Source: Chloroflexota bacterium (GTDB lineage: Bacteria; Chloroflexota; Dehalococcoidia; Dehalococcoidales; UBA3254). From it: a DNA stretch of 6,297 nt. Both the position numbers and the translations under genes were made by a program. The notes under the pieces were generated by a model. That model did no database searches, was not told the DNA's origin, and saw only the letters and a list, made by a program, of their open reading frames with translations. This document shows positions 1-5,983 of the stretch, one piece after another (position 1 is the stretch's first letter; each line of letters opens with the position of its first letter). The stretch lies in contig JAGDMY010000170.1 in the NCBI GenBank assembly GCA_017860765.1, positions 1-6,297 of the forward strand, written 5' to 3'.

Positions 1-103
1 ATTCTAAGATTGCGCCATCCCGTTAGGCTTTCGCGCTTCTGATTTAAAAGTGTAAGACCGCTATCTTTATATATACTGCGTGATAGTCCTATGATGCATT
101 CTC

Positions 104-132
104 TTGACTCTGAGAGGTCCAGGGGCTAATAT
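104..132 (+). promoter_or_regulatory. Sigma70-type promoter of the crt-hbd-thiolase operon
   Basis: A -35 box TTGACT (104-109) is followed after exactly 17 bp by a -10 box TAATAT (127-132). Transcription would start near 139, giving a leader of about 85 nt before the TTG start at 225. The downstream flank is a run of alternating AT, which should melt easily. A short inverted repeat, CTCT-N8-AGAG (101-116), overlaps the -35 box and could be an operator, but it is short enough to be chance. Nothing gene-like is visible in 1-103. The promoter is inferred from consensus match and position only. Confidence 0.7.
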
Positions 133-224
133 ATATATGAAACGACGCTCATCCAGGAAAGACAGCCCGGTCAATCTGCTAAATCCATCAAAATTTTCGC
201 CAGTTCGGCAAAGGGAGGACTAAT

Positions 225-1007
225 TTGGCTTATCAGACCTTGCTCTATGGTAAAGAAAACGGCATCGGGATAATCACCATTAATCGTCCTCAGGTGATGA
301 ACGCCCTTAACGATCTGGCCTATGCAGAGTTGCTGCAGCTATTCCAGGAGATCGAAAGGGACGCTGAAGTGCGGGTGGTAATCATCACCGGCAGTGGAGA
401 GAAATCTTTCGTGGCTGGCACCGATATCACCAATATGGCCAAACTCAGTGCCGCCGAAGCCCGGGGTTTTGCTGCCACACTAAAGAAAACTTACGACCTG
501 ATCTGGAACCTGGACAAGCCGGTTATCGCCGCGGTGAACGGGTATGCTCTGGGCGGAGGCGCCGAATTAGCCATGAGTGCCGATATCATTATCGCCTCGG
601 AAAATGCCCGCTTCGGACAACTGGAAATTAACGTGGGCATTATTCCAGGCTCCGGCGGTACGCAGAGATTGCAGAGATTAATAGGCATCAACCGGGCTAA
701 GGAAATGATTTATACCGGCAAAATGATCGATGCTAAGACAGCCTATGAATACGGGATGCTGAATAAAGTAGTACCGCTGGCGGACTTAATGAAGGAAGCC
801 AAAGCTCTGGCAGCTGTCCTCCTGGAGAAAAGCAGCGCGATTCTCAAGCTGGCCAAGTCCGCCATTAACAACGGCGCTGGAGTAGACCTCAACACAGGAA
901 TAAACATTGAAATAGAATGTTTCTCGCAGTGTTTTGCCACCGAAGACCAGAAAGAAGCTATGCGCGCTTATCTGGAAAAACGGAAGCCGGTGATAAAAAA
1001 TAAATAG
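225..1007 (+). CDS. crt: Enoyl-CoA hydratase / crotonase (short-chain, Crt-like)
   Basis: The product is a 260-residue cytosolic crotonase-superfamily protein, close to the usual length for clostridial-type Crt. It should hydrate crotonyl-CoA and similar short 2-enoyl-CoAs to (S)-3-hydroxyacyl-CoA. Both catalytic glutamates are present: E114 in the GGGAELAM oxyanion-hole segment and E134 in FGQLEINVGIIPGSGGTQRL. The CoA-binding segment reads FVAGTDI (62-68), with Thr66 where Ala is usual (FAAGADI). The C-terminal part, with CFATEDQKEAM (residues 236-246), is also typical of Crt. The start is TTG at 225, chosen because GGGAGG at 213-218 lies 6 nt upstream and MAYQTLLYG aligns with the family N-terminus. 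The stop is TAG (1005-1007). It is the first gene of an operon with a 3-hydroxybutyryl-CoA dehydrogenase and a thiolase, which supports a C4 substrate. The exact chain-length range cannot be read from the sequence. Confidence 0.93.
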   Translation: MAYQTLLYGKENGIGIITINRPQVMNALNDLAYAELLQLFQEIERDAEVRVVIITGSGEKSFVAGTDITNMAKLSAAEARGFAATLKKTYDLIWNLDKPVIAAVNGYALGGGAELAMSADIIIASENARFGQLEINVGIIPGSGGTQRLQRLIGINRAKEMIYTGKMIDAKTAYEYGMLNKVVPLADLMKEAKALAAVLLEKSSAILKLAKSAINNGAGVDLNTGINIEIECFSQCFATEDQKEAMRAYLEKRKPVIKNK

Positions 1008-1038
1008 AATTTATTATTAGTATTAAGGAGGTTGATCT

Positions 1039-1896
1039 GTGGATATCAAAACTGTCGCGGTGATTGGCGCCGGAACGATGGGCAACGGTATTGCCCAGGT
1101 TGTAGCCCAGGCTGGCTATAACGTTATTATGACCGATATCAAGGATGAGTTTCTGGCCAAAGGCATGAGCACTATTGGAGGCAGTCTGGACAGGCTCATC
1201 AAAAAAGGCACGCTTCAGGAAGCGGATAAAACAGCCATCCTGGGTCGCATCAAGACCACCATAGATCTAAAAGAAGCCCGAAACGCCCAGCTGGTAATCG
1301 AATCGGCCCCTGAAATTCTGGACCTGAAGGCGAGCATCTTCAAGGACCTGGAATCTATTTGTCCGCCGGAGACCATTCTGGCCTCCAACACCTCAGCCCT
1401 GCCTATCAGCGCTATATCCACCTCCATTAAGCGCAAAGACAAAGTCATCGGAATTCACTTCATGAACCCCGTCCCGGTTATGAAAGGTGTGGAGGTCATT
1501 GTCAGCACCTCTACCTCTGCCGAAACCGTGGAGGCCAGCAAGAATTTTGTTAAATCCCTCGGCAAAGAGCCCTGCGAGGCAAAAGACTATGCCGGTTTCA
1601 TCGTTTCCCGACTGGTGGATGTCTTGATGAACGAGGCTATCCAGTGCGTCATGGACGGCAACAAGCCGGAGGAAGTCGACAAAGCCATGCGCCTCTGCGC
1701 CAACCACCCCATCGGTCCACTGGAGCTTTGCGACCTGGCCGGCGCCGACATAGTTCTGCATGGTCTCGAGACTATGGAGAAAGAGTTTGGAGAAAGATTA
1801 AAGGCCAACCCTCTTCTGAAATCACAGGTCCGCTCCGGCGCGCTGGGGCGCAAGACAGGTCGGGGCTTCTATGATTATACCCAGCCTAAGAAATAA
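1039..1896 (+). CDS. hbd: 3-hydroxybutyryl-CoA dehydrogenase
   Basis: The 285-residue product matches the two-domain 3-hydroxyacyl-CoA dehydrogenase family in length (clostridial Hbd is about 282). It should oxidise (S)-3-hydroxybutyryl-CoA to acetoacetyl-CoA, or the reverse, with NAD(P). The N-terminal Rossmann fold has GAGTMG at residues 10-15. Catalytic positions recognised are S119 (ASNTSALPIS), H140 (GIHFMNPVPVMKG) and E152. The fourth usual residue, the Asn of GFIVNR, is Ser190 here (AGFIVSR). The C-terminal domain carries HPIGPLELCDLAGAD and ends in the hallmark LGRKTGRGFYDY (269-280). The start is GTG at 1039, with AAGGAGG at 1025-1031 placed 7 nt upstream. The gap to the upstream hydratase gene is only 31 nt, without a visible terminator, so the two are probably co-transcribed. 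Family assignment is secure; the effect of Ser190 is not known. Confidence 0.94.
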   Translation: MDIKTVAVIGAGTMGNGIAQVVAQAGYNVIMTDIKDEFLAKGMSTIGGSLDRLIKKGTLQEADKTAILGRIKTTIDLKEARNAQLVIESAPEILDLKASIFKDLESICPPETILASNTSALPISAISTSIKRKDKVIGIHFMNPVPVMKGVEVIVSTSTSAETVEASKNFVKSLGKEPCEAKDYAGFIVSRLVDVLMNEAIQCVMDGNKPEEVDKAMRLCANHPIGPLELCDLAGADIVLHGLETMEKEFGERLKANPLLKSQVRSGALGRKTGRGFYDYTQPKK

Positions 1897-1945
1897 CCAA
1901 AAGAAAAAATAATATTATCAGGAATAAAAGTTAGGAGATGAAGTA

Positions 1946-3172
1946 GTGGTTAACAAGAACAGTGATGTGGTTATCGTCAGTGCTTTAAGGACTCCGTTCG
2001 GCAGATACGGCGGCTCTCTCCGCGACATTGACTATTTCGACCTGGGTGCCATTCCCATCCGGCAGGTCCTCAAGAGAGTGAATGTGGCGCCCAACACCGT
2101 AGCGGAAGTATTCTGGGGGGTCGGGGATACCTCGCCCTGCAAAGATGTGTATACCCCGGTGGCCGCCCGCCAGACCTTAATAAAAGCCGGGCTGCCTCAT
2201 GAGACCGCTTCTATTTCATTTGATATGGCCTGCGTTTCAGCCATGCATGCGGTGAAACTGGCAGCTATGGAAATGAAAGCCGGAGAAATTGACTGCGCCA
2301 TTGCCGGCGGCGCCACTTCTTTCAGCCGAGAACCGTTAATCGTACGCAACCTCAGGTTCAACGGTTTCCGCCTGGGTGACGTCAAGATGGAGGACCCTCT
2401 CCTGGGCCTGGGCTACAAGGACTTTAACCCCGTCTCTGTGGACAGCGACAATATAGCCCTGGAACACGGGGTGGACAGGACCGAACAGGACGAGTGGGCC
2501 TATCGCAGCCACGTCAATTATGGCAAGGCCTGGAACGCCGGTAAATTCAAAGATGAGATCTTCCCTGTTTCCATCCCCCAGGAAAAAGGTGAACCTAAAA
2601 TCCTGGACATTGATGAGCAATATCGCGCCAACGCTACTCTGGAAGGCCTCGCTAAACTCAAGACCGTCTATAACACCCGCACCATCACAGCCGGGAATGC
2701 CCCCGGCTTAAACGACGGCGCTTCGGCTATCCTGCTGATGACCCGCCAGAAAGCCCAGGAGATGGGACTGGCCCCCTTAGCTACCATTGTCACCAATGTC
2801 CACTTTGCCATGAATGCCTCCCGTATGCCGGAAGCCCCCGGTTATGGCATGCTGATGGCCCTCAAGAAAGCTGGACTGACACTGGACGATATAGCTGTCA
2901 TGGAAATCAACGAGGCTTTTGCCTGCGTCCCCCTGGTATCTTTAAGAATCCTGGCCGGCGGAGATAACGAGAAAGCCAAACTGGCCCAGCTCAAAGAGAA
3001 GACCAACATCAACGGCAGTGCCATTGCCATCGGTCATCCTAACACAGCTTCGGGCGCCAGAATCATCATGAACCTGATGTATGAGCTGCGCAGGAGAGGG
3101 GGCGGGTACGCCATGGGCTCTCTATGCGGCGGCCTGGCCCAGTCCAACACCTGCATCATCAAAGTCGACTAA
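1946..3172 (+). CDS. Thiolase family protein (acetyl-CoA C-acetyltransferase-like)
   Basis: The 408-residue product belongs to the thiolase superfamily and is slightly longer than typical degradative or biosynthetic thiolases (about 390). It should join two acetyl-CoA into acetoacetyl-CoA or cleave 3-ketoacyl-CoA. The N-terminus VVIVSALRTPFGRYGGSL is canonical. The nucleophilic cysteine is C96 in DMACVSAMHAV. NEAFA begins at N322, the catalytic histidine is H364 in GHPNTASGAR, and the second cysteine is C394 in GSLCGGLAQ. Differences from standard thiolases are ACVSAMHA instead of VCGSGLxA, GNAPGLNDGAS (Pro253) instead of GNASGLNDGA, and NT in place of the usual xG after GHP. These suggest a divergent subfamily, so substrate length is uncertain. 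The start is GTG at 1946, with AGGAG at 1933-1937 placed 8 nt upstream; the ATG at 1938 is followed almost at once by a stop. It lies 49 nt after the dehydrogenase gene and is the last gene of the operon. Confidence 0.9.
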   Translation: MVNKNSDVVIVSALRTPFGRYGGSLRDIDYFDLGAIPIRQVLKRVNVAPNTVAEVFWGVGDTSPCKDVYTPVAARQTLIKAGLPHETASISFDMACVSAMHAVKLAAMEMKAGEIDCAIAGGATSFSREPLIVRNLRFNGFRLGDVKMEDPLLGLGYKDFNPVSVDSDNIALEHGVDRTEQDEWAYRSHVNYGKAWNAGKFKDEIFPVSIPQEKGEPKILDIDEQYRANATLEGLAKLKTVYNTRTITAGNAPGLNDGASAILLMTRQKAQEMGLAPLATIVTNVHFAMNASRMPEAPGYGMLMALKKAGLTLDDIAVMEINEAFACVPLVSLRILAGGDNEKAKLAQLKEKTNINGSAIAIGHPNTASGARIIMNLMYELRRRGGGYAMGSLCGGLAQSNTCIIKVD

Positions 3173-3208
3173 AGCCGCGCAAAGCTTTAGATTTCTGTGC
3201 CTAAAAAT

Positions 3209-3238
3209 ATTACCCCCTCTAAAATCAGAGGGGGTAAT
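3209..3238. terminator. Bidirectional intrinsic terminator between convergent genes
   Basis: The arms 3209-3220 and 3227-3238 are perfect 12-bp reverse complements (ATTACCCCCTCT / AGAGGGGGTAAT) around a 6-nt AAAATC loop. On the plus strand the stem is followed by TGTTATTTT, and on the minus strand by ATTTTTAG, so T-rich tracts exist in both directions. It lies 36 nt after the thiolase stop and 25 nt beyond the stop of the convergent SDR gene. It should therefore terminate both transcripts. Confidence 0.9.
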
Positions 3239-3263
3239 TGTTATTTTAAATCTAGCGGAATAT

Positions 3264-4043
3264 TTATCTACCGAGCAGGGAACCTCCATCAAGGCCGAGG
3301 GTAGACCCGGTGGTATAGCTGGAGGCATCACATGCCAGATATAAAGCTGCCAGCGCCACATCATCGGGCTGGCCGAAAAAGCCGAGCGCCGTTTTAGCCA
3401 GGTGGTACTCATTTTTACCCGGTAAACCTAGATAAGGGTCTGCCAGCCGGCTGTGAATCCAGCCTGGAGCGATGGCATTGACTCTGACATTATATTTGCC
3501 CCACTCATTAGCCATACATTTCGTGAGATGGGCCACCGCAGCTTTGCTCGTGCAATATGCAGATAGATTTTCGGTGCAGGTAAATCCCTGATAGGAGGTC
3601 ATATTAATAATGCTGCCACCCTTTTTCTGCTCTTTCCACATCTTGACTACTTCCTTGCTCACCAGCCAGGTGCCCTTAAGATTGACATTCATAACCGCAT
3701 CCCAGGCCCACTCTTCCAGTTCATCCAGGGGTACCATCTGGGGATTAGCACCGGCACTATTTACCAGTACGTCAATGGTCTTGTATTGAGCTTTGACCTG
3801 GTCAATCATCTTCTTGACCTCTTCACTCTTTCCCAGGTGAGAGGCGAAGGCTGCTGCTTTTCCGCCTTTAGAATTTACTTCGTCAACTACCTTCTGCAAG
3901 TTTTCTATCTTGCGGCTGGTCAAAAGCACTGTGGCCCCTGACTGAGCGAAGCGGGTAACTATGGCATGACCAAGGTCTCCGGCTCCGCCGACGATAAGGG
4001 CAACTTTACCCTCAAGTGAAAATCTGGTTGCATCAAAATTCAT
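3264..4043 (-). CDS. Short-chain dehydrogenase/reductase (classical SDR)
   Basis: The 259-residue product is a cytosolic classical SDR oxidoreductase of typical length. The nucleotide-binding turn reads VGGAGDLG (18-25), whereas the family consensus is TGxxxGxG, so Thr18 and the middle Gly are replaced. The structural NNAG motif appears as NSAG (95-98). The catalytic tetrad is visible as N121 (NLKG), S150 (NMTS), Y163 and K167 (YCTSK). Ser43-Arg44 after beta-2, with no acidic residue there, hints at NADP(H) preference; this is inference. The C-terminus YTTGSTLGLDGGSLLGR is standard for the SDR cofactor/dimer region. The start is ATG at 4043, with AGGAG at 4056-4052 on the minus strand 8 nt upstream. 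The gene has its own promoter and converges on the acyl-CoA operon, so a role in the same pathway is possible but unsupported. The substrate cannot be predicted; a 3-oxoacyl or polyol/sugar substrate would both fit. Confidence 0.9.
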   Translation of the reverse strand: MNFDATRFSLEGKVALIVGGAGDLGHAIVTRFAQSGATVLLTSRKIENLQKVVDEVNSKGGKAAAFASHLGKSEEVKKMIDQVKAQYKTIDVLVNSAGANPQMVPLDELEEWAWDAVMNVNLKGTWLVSKEVVKMWKEQKKGGSIINMTSYQGFTCTENLSAYCTSKAAVAHLTKCMANEWGKYNVRVNAIAPGWIHSRLADPYLGLPGKNEYHLAKTALGFFGQPDDVALAALYLACDASSYTTGSTLGLDGGSLLGR

Positions 4044-4090
4044 CGATCCTACTCCTTTTTTCGATAGTCATTCAGTGACATTCAAAACTC

Positions 4091-4119
4091 ATGATACAAC
4101 AGCAATTGGGTTTAGTCAA
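4091..4119 (-). promoter_or_regulatory. Promoter of the SDR gene
   Basis: Read on the minus strand, TTGACT (4119-4114) and TATCAT (4096-4091) are separated by exactly 17 bp. Transcription would start near 4084, giving a leader of about 40 nt before the ATG at 4043. A perfect 10-bp palindrome, TCATCGATGA (4120-4129), abuts the -35 box on its upstream side, and a CATTCA direct repeat lies in the leader near 4069-4086. Either could be a regulator site, but both are short. Confidence 0.65.
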
Positions 4120-4152
4120 TCATCGATGACGTCTGGGCACTCTCCGCAAGGC

Positions 4153-4181
4153 TTGACTTTTCGTGACTAAAAAGTGATAAT
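4153..4181 (+). promoter_or_regulatory. Promoter of the tRNA-Asn gene
   Basis: TTGACT (4153-4158) and GATAAT (4176-4181) are separated by exactly 17 bp. Transcription would start near 4188, about 43 nt before the mature tRNA 5' end. This promoter diverges from the SDR promoter; the two -35 boxes are 33 bp apart. Confidence 0.7.
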
Positions 4182-4230
4182 GTGCAAGGTGGGAATAATG
4201 TTGTTTTCTTCACCTGTCCCACGCGATCGT

Positions 4231-4302
4231 TCCCCGATAGCTCAATGGTAGAGCGGGCGGCTGTTAACCGCTAGGTTCCAGGTTCGAGCCCTGGTCGGGG
4301 AG
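4231..4302 (+). tRNA. tRNA-Asn (anticodon GTT)
   Basis: A complete 72-nt cloverleaf can be drawn. The acceptor stem TCCCCGA pairs perfectly with TCGGGGA. The D arm is GCTC-AATGGTA-GAGC. The anticodon arm is GGCGG-CTGTTAA-CCGCT, with one G-T pair at the base. The variable loop is AGGTT, and the T arm is CCAGG-TTCGAGC-CCTGG. The anticodon GTT is at 4263-4265, which decodes AAC/AAU. The discriminator base is G4302. CCA does not directly follow it (the next bases are ACCACA), so the CCA end is presumably added enzymatically. No convincing terminator follows. Confidence 0.97.
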
Positions 4303-4382
4303 ACCACAGCATATATGTTAAAGGACACCTTCGCTGTTGGAAAATTTTGCAGATATTAACGGATAGGCAGGGGATGTCTATC

Positions 4383-4778
4383 TCACTGGACTGCAATCCG
4401 GGTAAATCCTGTCTGAAGTCTGTGCACCGACAGGGATGCATTCCCGAGCAGCTCAGCTTTCTTCTGCAACTGCTCCCGCGCAAACTCGCTCGGTTGCCCA
4501 TAGACATCAATCGTCAATAGTCTGACCAGGTTTACAAATCTGGCGAAAGCAGGCCCCGCCACTTTTCCGTGGAATTCTAAAGACGCTGGGTCGGGATGGA
4601 TATGGATAACGCTCAGGCTATTGCTTCCTTCGTTCAACTAGGCTTCGTAAGAGATTATGCGGGGTTCGTTATTCTTAACAAATTCGGCCAACTCCTTAAT
4701 GCCTGTCTTTACTTCCTCGAGCTTTCCAGTACGGATTTCAGAATGGTCAATGTAAATGATTGGCTCGTGCTCGGACAT
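4383..4778 (-). pseudogene. Small conserved-looking protein interrupted by an in-frame TAG
   Basis: On the minus strand an ATG at 4778 is preceded by AGGAG (4788-4784) at 5 nt. It opens a frame of 131 codons ending in TGA (4385-4383). Codon 47 is TAG (4640-4638). The first 46 residues begin MSEHEPIIYIDHSEIRTGKL and end NNEPRIISYEA. After the stop the same frame continues for 84 codons with LNEGSNSLSVIHIHPDPASL, then FHGKVAGPAFARF and RLLTIDVYGQPSEF. The two halves read as one small alternating beta/alpha domain, possibly of dimeric ferredoxin-like (ABM-type) fold; that is my inference. From memory, relatives have an uninterrupted SYEAYLNE-type sequence, so a tyrosine codon mutated to TAG is likely. 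Restart at the TTG right after the TAG has no ribosome binding site. No enzymatic role is assignable. A recent nonsense mutation is most likely; a sequencing error or readthrough is possible. Confidence 0.75.
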
Positions 4779-4903
4779 GACCTCTCCTTTTTTCGGAAAA
4801 GATTTTAAGCAAGACCTTCACGGAATCTCATATTCTCTGCTACCACAGAAAGACCTCGCTCACAGCCCAAATTTCCGCAACCCATCTTTGCATATTTCAC
4901 GGC

Positions 4904-4933
4904 TGTATAGCTTATCCTAGCCAATATGGTAAA
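4904..4933 (-). promoter_or_regulatory. Weak candidate promoter for the interrupted small gene
   Basis: On the minus strand TTTACC (4933-4928) and TATACA (4909-4904) are 18 bp apart. Transcription would start near 4897, about 120 nt before the ATG at 4778. The match is modest and the leader long, so this is only a candidate. Apart from it, I see no gene or RNA in 4779-5031. The stretch 4943-5031 may contain a further eroded part of the FG-GAP gene. Confidence 0.25.
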
Positions 4934-5031
4934 CTAAAACTTTGCGGGGCGCAATTTGCGGACATAAGGCCATCACGCGCAGGTGCGGACGGGACACTCC
5001 CGCATATACAATGGCGCGGGGCGCAGAACAA

Positions 5032-5660
5032 ATCTTCCCCGGCCTTAATGGGAGGAGGAACTGCACTTCACTTTCTGCTCGGCGGCGCCCGGGTTGTCCG
5101 TTCGGTACGGGGGTTTGGGGATGTACTTTTGTTTGTATCCGCGCCCGCTCGCCTCTCACAGCCGACCCAGGACCAGGTGAAGTGGTGCTCGCCGACATTA
5201 ATGGAGACACACCTCGACCTGCTGATTAAACACCTCCTCCAACAGAGCTTCTTGCCTGGACCGGAACTGGCACTGGAGACCAGTCTCGACCTCTATTCGT
5301 TCGGGGTTGGCGATGTTAACGGAGAAGGACCCCTGGACATTGTAACATCGAACACAGTCGGGCCAGGCCCCATGTCTGGGGGCATCGTCACCAGACTTGG
5401 AAATGGAAAGGACGCTTTTGGCGCGCCCATTCCTTCAGCCTCATCTTTACCATCGAATCCTCGCGTCGCAGCGCTAGCCGATCTCAAGCGATAAGCAGGG
5501 TCTCCTGCCAGCACCCGGCTCGCCGTTCGACTCCGGCCCGGGCTGTTACTACCTCGCCGCTGGAGATGTTGATGAAGATGGCAGGATGGACATTGCCGCG
5601 TCCAGTTTCGAAGGGAATACCGTTACTATACTGCTGGGCCAGCAAAGCGCAGCCCTATAA
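5032..5660 (+). pseudogene. Frameshifted remnant of an FG-GAP/VCBS repeat protein
   Basis: Repeat motifs of the FG-GAP/VCBS type (a DxNxDGxxD calcium loop inside a beta-propeller blade) occur in order but in different frames. These are a degraded IFPGLNG (5032-5052), FVSAPARL (5132 on, another frame), GPGEVVLADINGD (5170-5208, first frame again), HLDLLI (5210 on), and FGVGDVNGEGPLDIVTSNT with its calcium loop at 5312-5338. VAALADL then runs into TAA at 5492-5494. Finally, in the third frame, comes GLLPAPGSPFDSGPG and LAAGDVDEDGRMDIAAS (loop 5565-5591), then NTVTILLGQ and TAA at 5658-5660. At least three frame changes are needed, and a blade segment seems missing near 5490. Intact relatives are usually large secreted or surface beta-propeller proteins. 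No start codon, ribosome binding site or signal peptide is visible, and the 5' limit is approximate. Function is presumably lost. Confidence 0.8.
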
Positions 5661-5983
5661 TCCTGAGAAGCGCACTATTGTCAAAATGGTTATCCCTGCA
5701 TGCTTAGGCCCTCTTCCAACTGAGCATCTCTTTCAATCCTCGTCCATCCAAAATTACGTACGGTCAGGCCGCAAAATAAGGACGGCTACGTATTTAAATT
5801 GACAGCATGGCAATTTAGATTGAAAAGGGAAGGCTTGCATTAAATGGCTGCCATTATATGGTCCATTTTGAACAATTTGACACGCTAGTCCGGCCAAATC
5901 AACGCGATTGCTTTAATTGAACAATAGAATAAAGAAACGGATCCCGCTATTTTGCTCCAAATATTCAATGAAGGGTAAGAAAA
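5661..5983. other. AT-rich intergenic region without a recognisable gene
   Basis: No plausible coding frame or RNA gene is seen in these roughly 320 bp. Two perfect TTGACA hexamers (5799-5804 and 5877-5882) lack a -10 box at proper spacing, so I do not call a promoter. A 9-bp direct repeat, TTGAACAAT, occurs at 5868-5876 and 5917-5925. The palindrome TACGTA occurs at 5755-5760 and 5787-5792. The region presumably carries the control signals of the lipoprotein gene that follows. Confidence 0.5.

Noticed and set aside
137..223. A 28-codon ORF (ATG at 137, TAA at 221-223) ending one base before the crotonase TTG start
   Set aside because: The ATG lies at or before the predicted transcription start and has no ribosome binding site. 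The peptide is Arg/Ser-rich with no recognisable feature, and the apparent coupling to the next gene is probably chance.
4304..4348. Possible tRNA terminator (CCACAGC pairing with GCTGTTGG, then TTTT at 4345-4348)
   Set aside because: The stem is short and bulged, with a 22-nt loop and a weak, displaced T-run.
4362..4382. Hairpin GATAGGCA-GGGGA-TGTCTATC just after the stop of the interrupted small gene
   Set aside because: The 8-bp stem needs a G-T pair that becomes a mismatch on the minus strand, and no clear T-tract follows on either side, so I do not call a terminator.
4271..4510. Minus-strand ORF running through the tRNA-Asn gene, ending SPRPGLEPGT
   Set aside because: This is the typical artefact of translating a tRNA T-arm in reverse; it also overlaps the interrupted small gene in another frame.
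4596..4808. Plus-strand 70-codon ORF
   Set aside because: It is the antisense shadow of the interrupted small gene, which has the better ribosome binding site and a protein-like sequence.
5755..5792. Paired TACGTA palindromes 26 bp apart
   Set aside because: Each is only a 6-bp palindrome and the flanks do not extend the pairing cleanly; this could easily be chance in AT-rich DNA.
5566..5802. Plus-strand 78-codon ORF
   Set aside because: Its first half is an out-of-frame reading of the last FG-GAP repeat, and the rest lacks any protein-like pattern.
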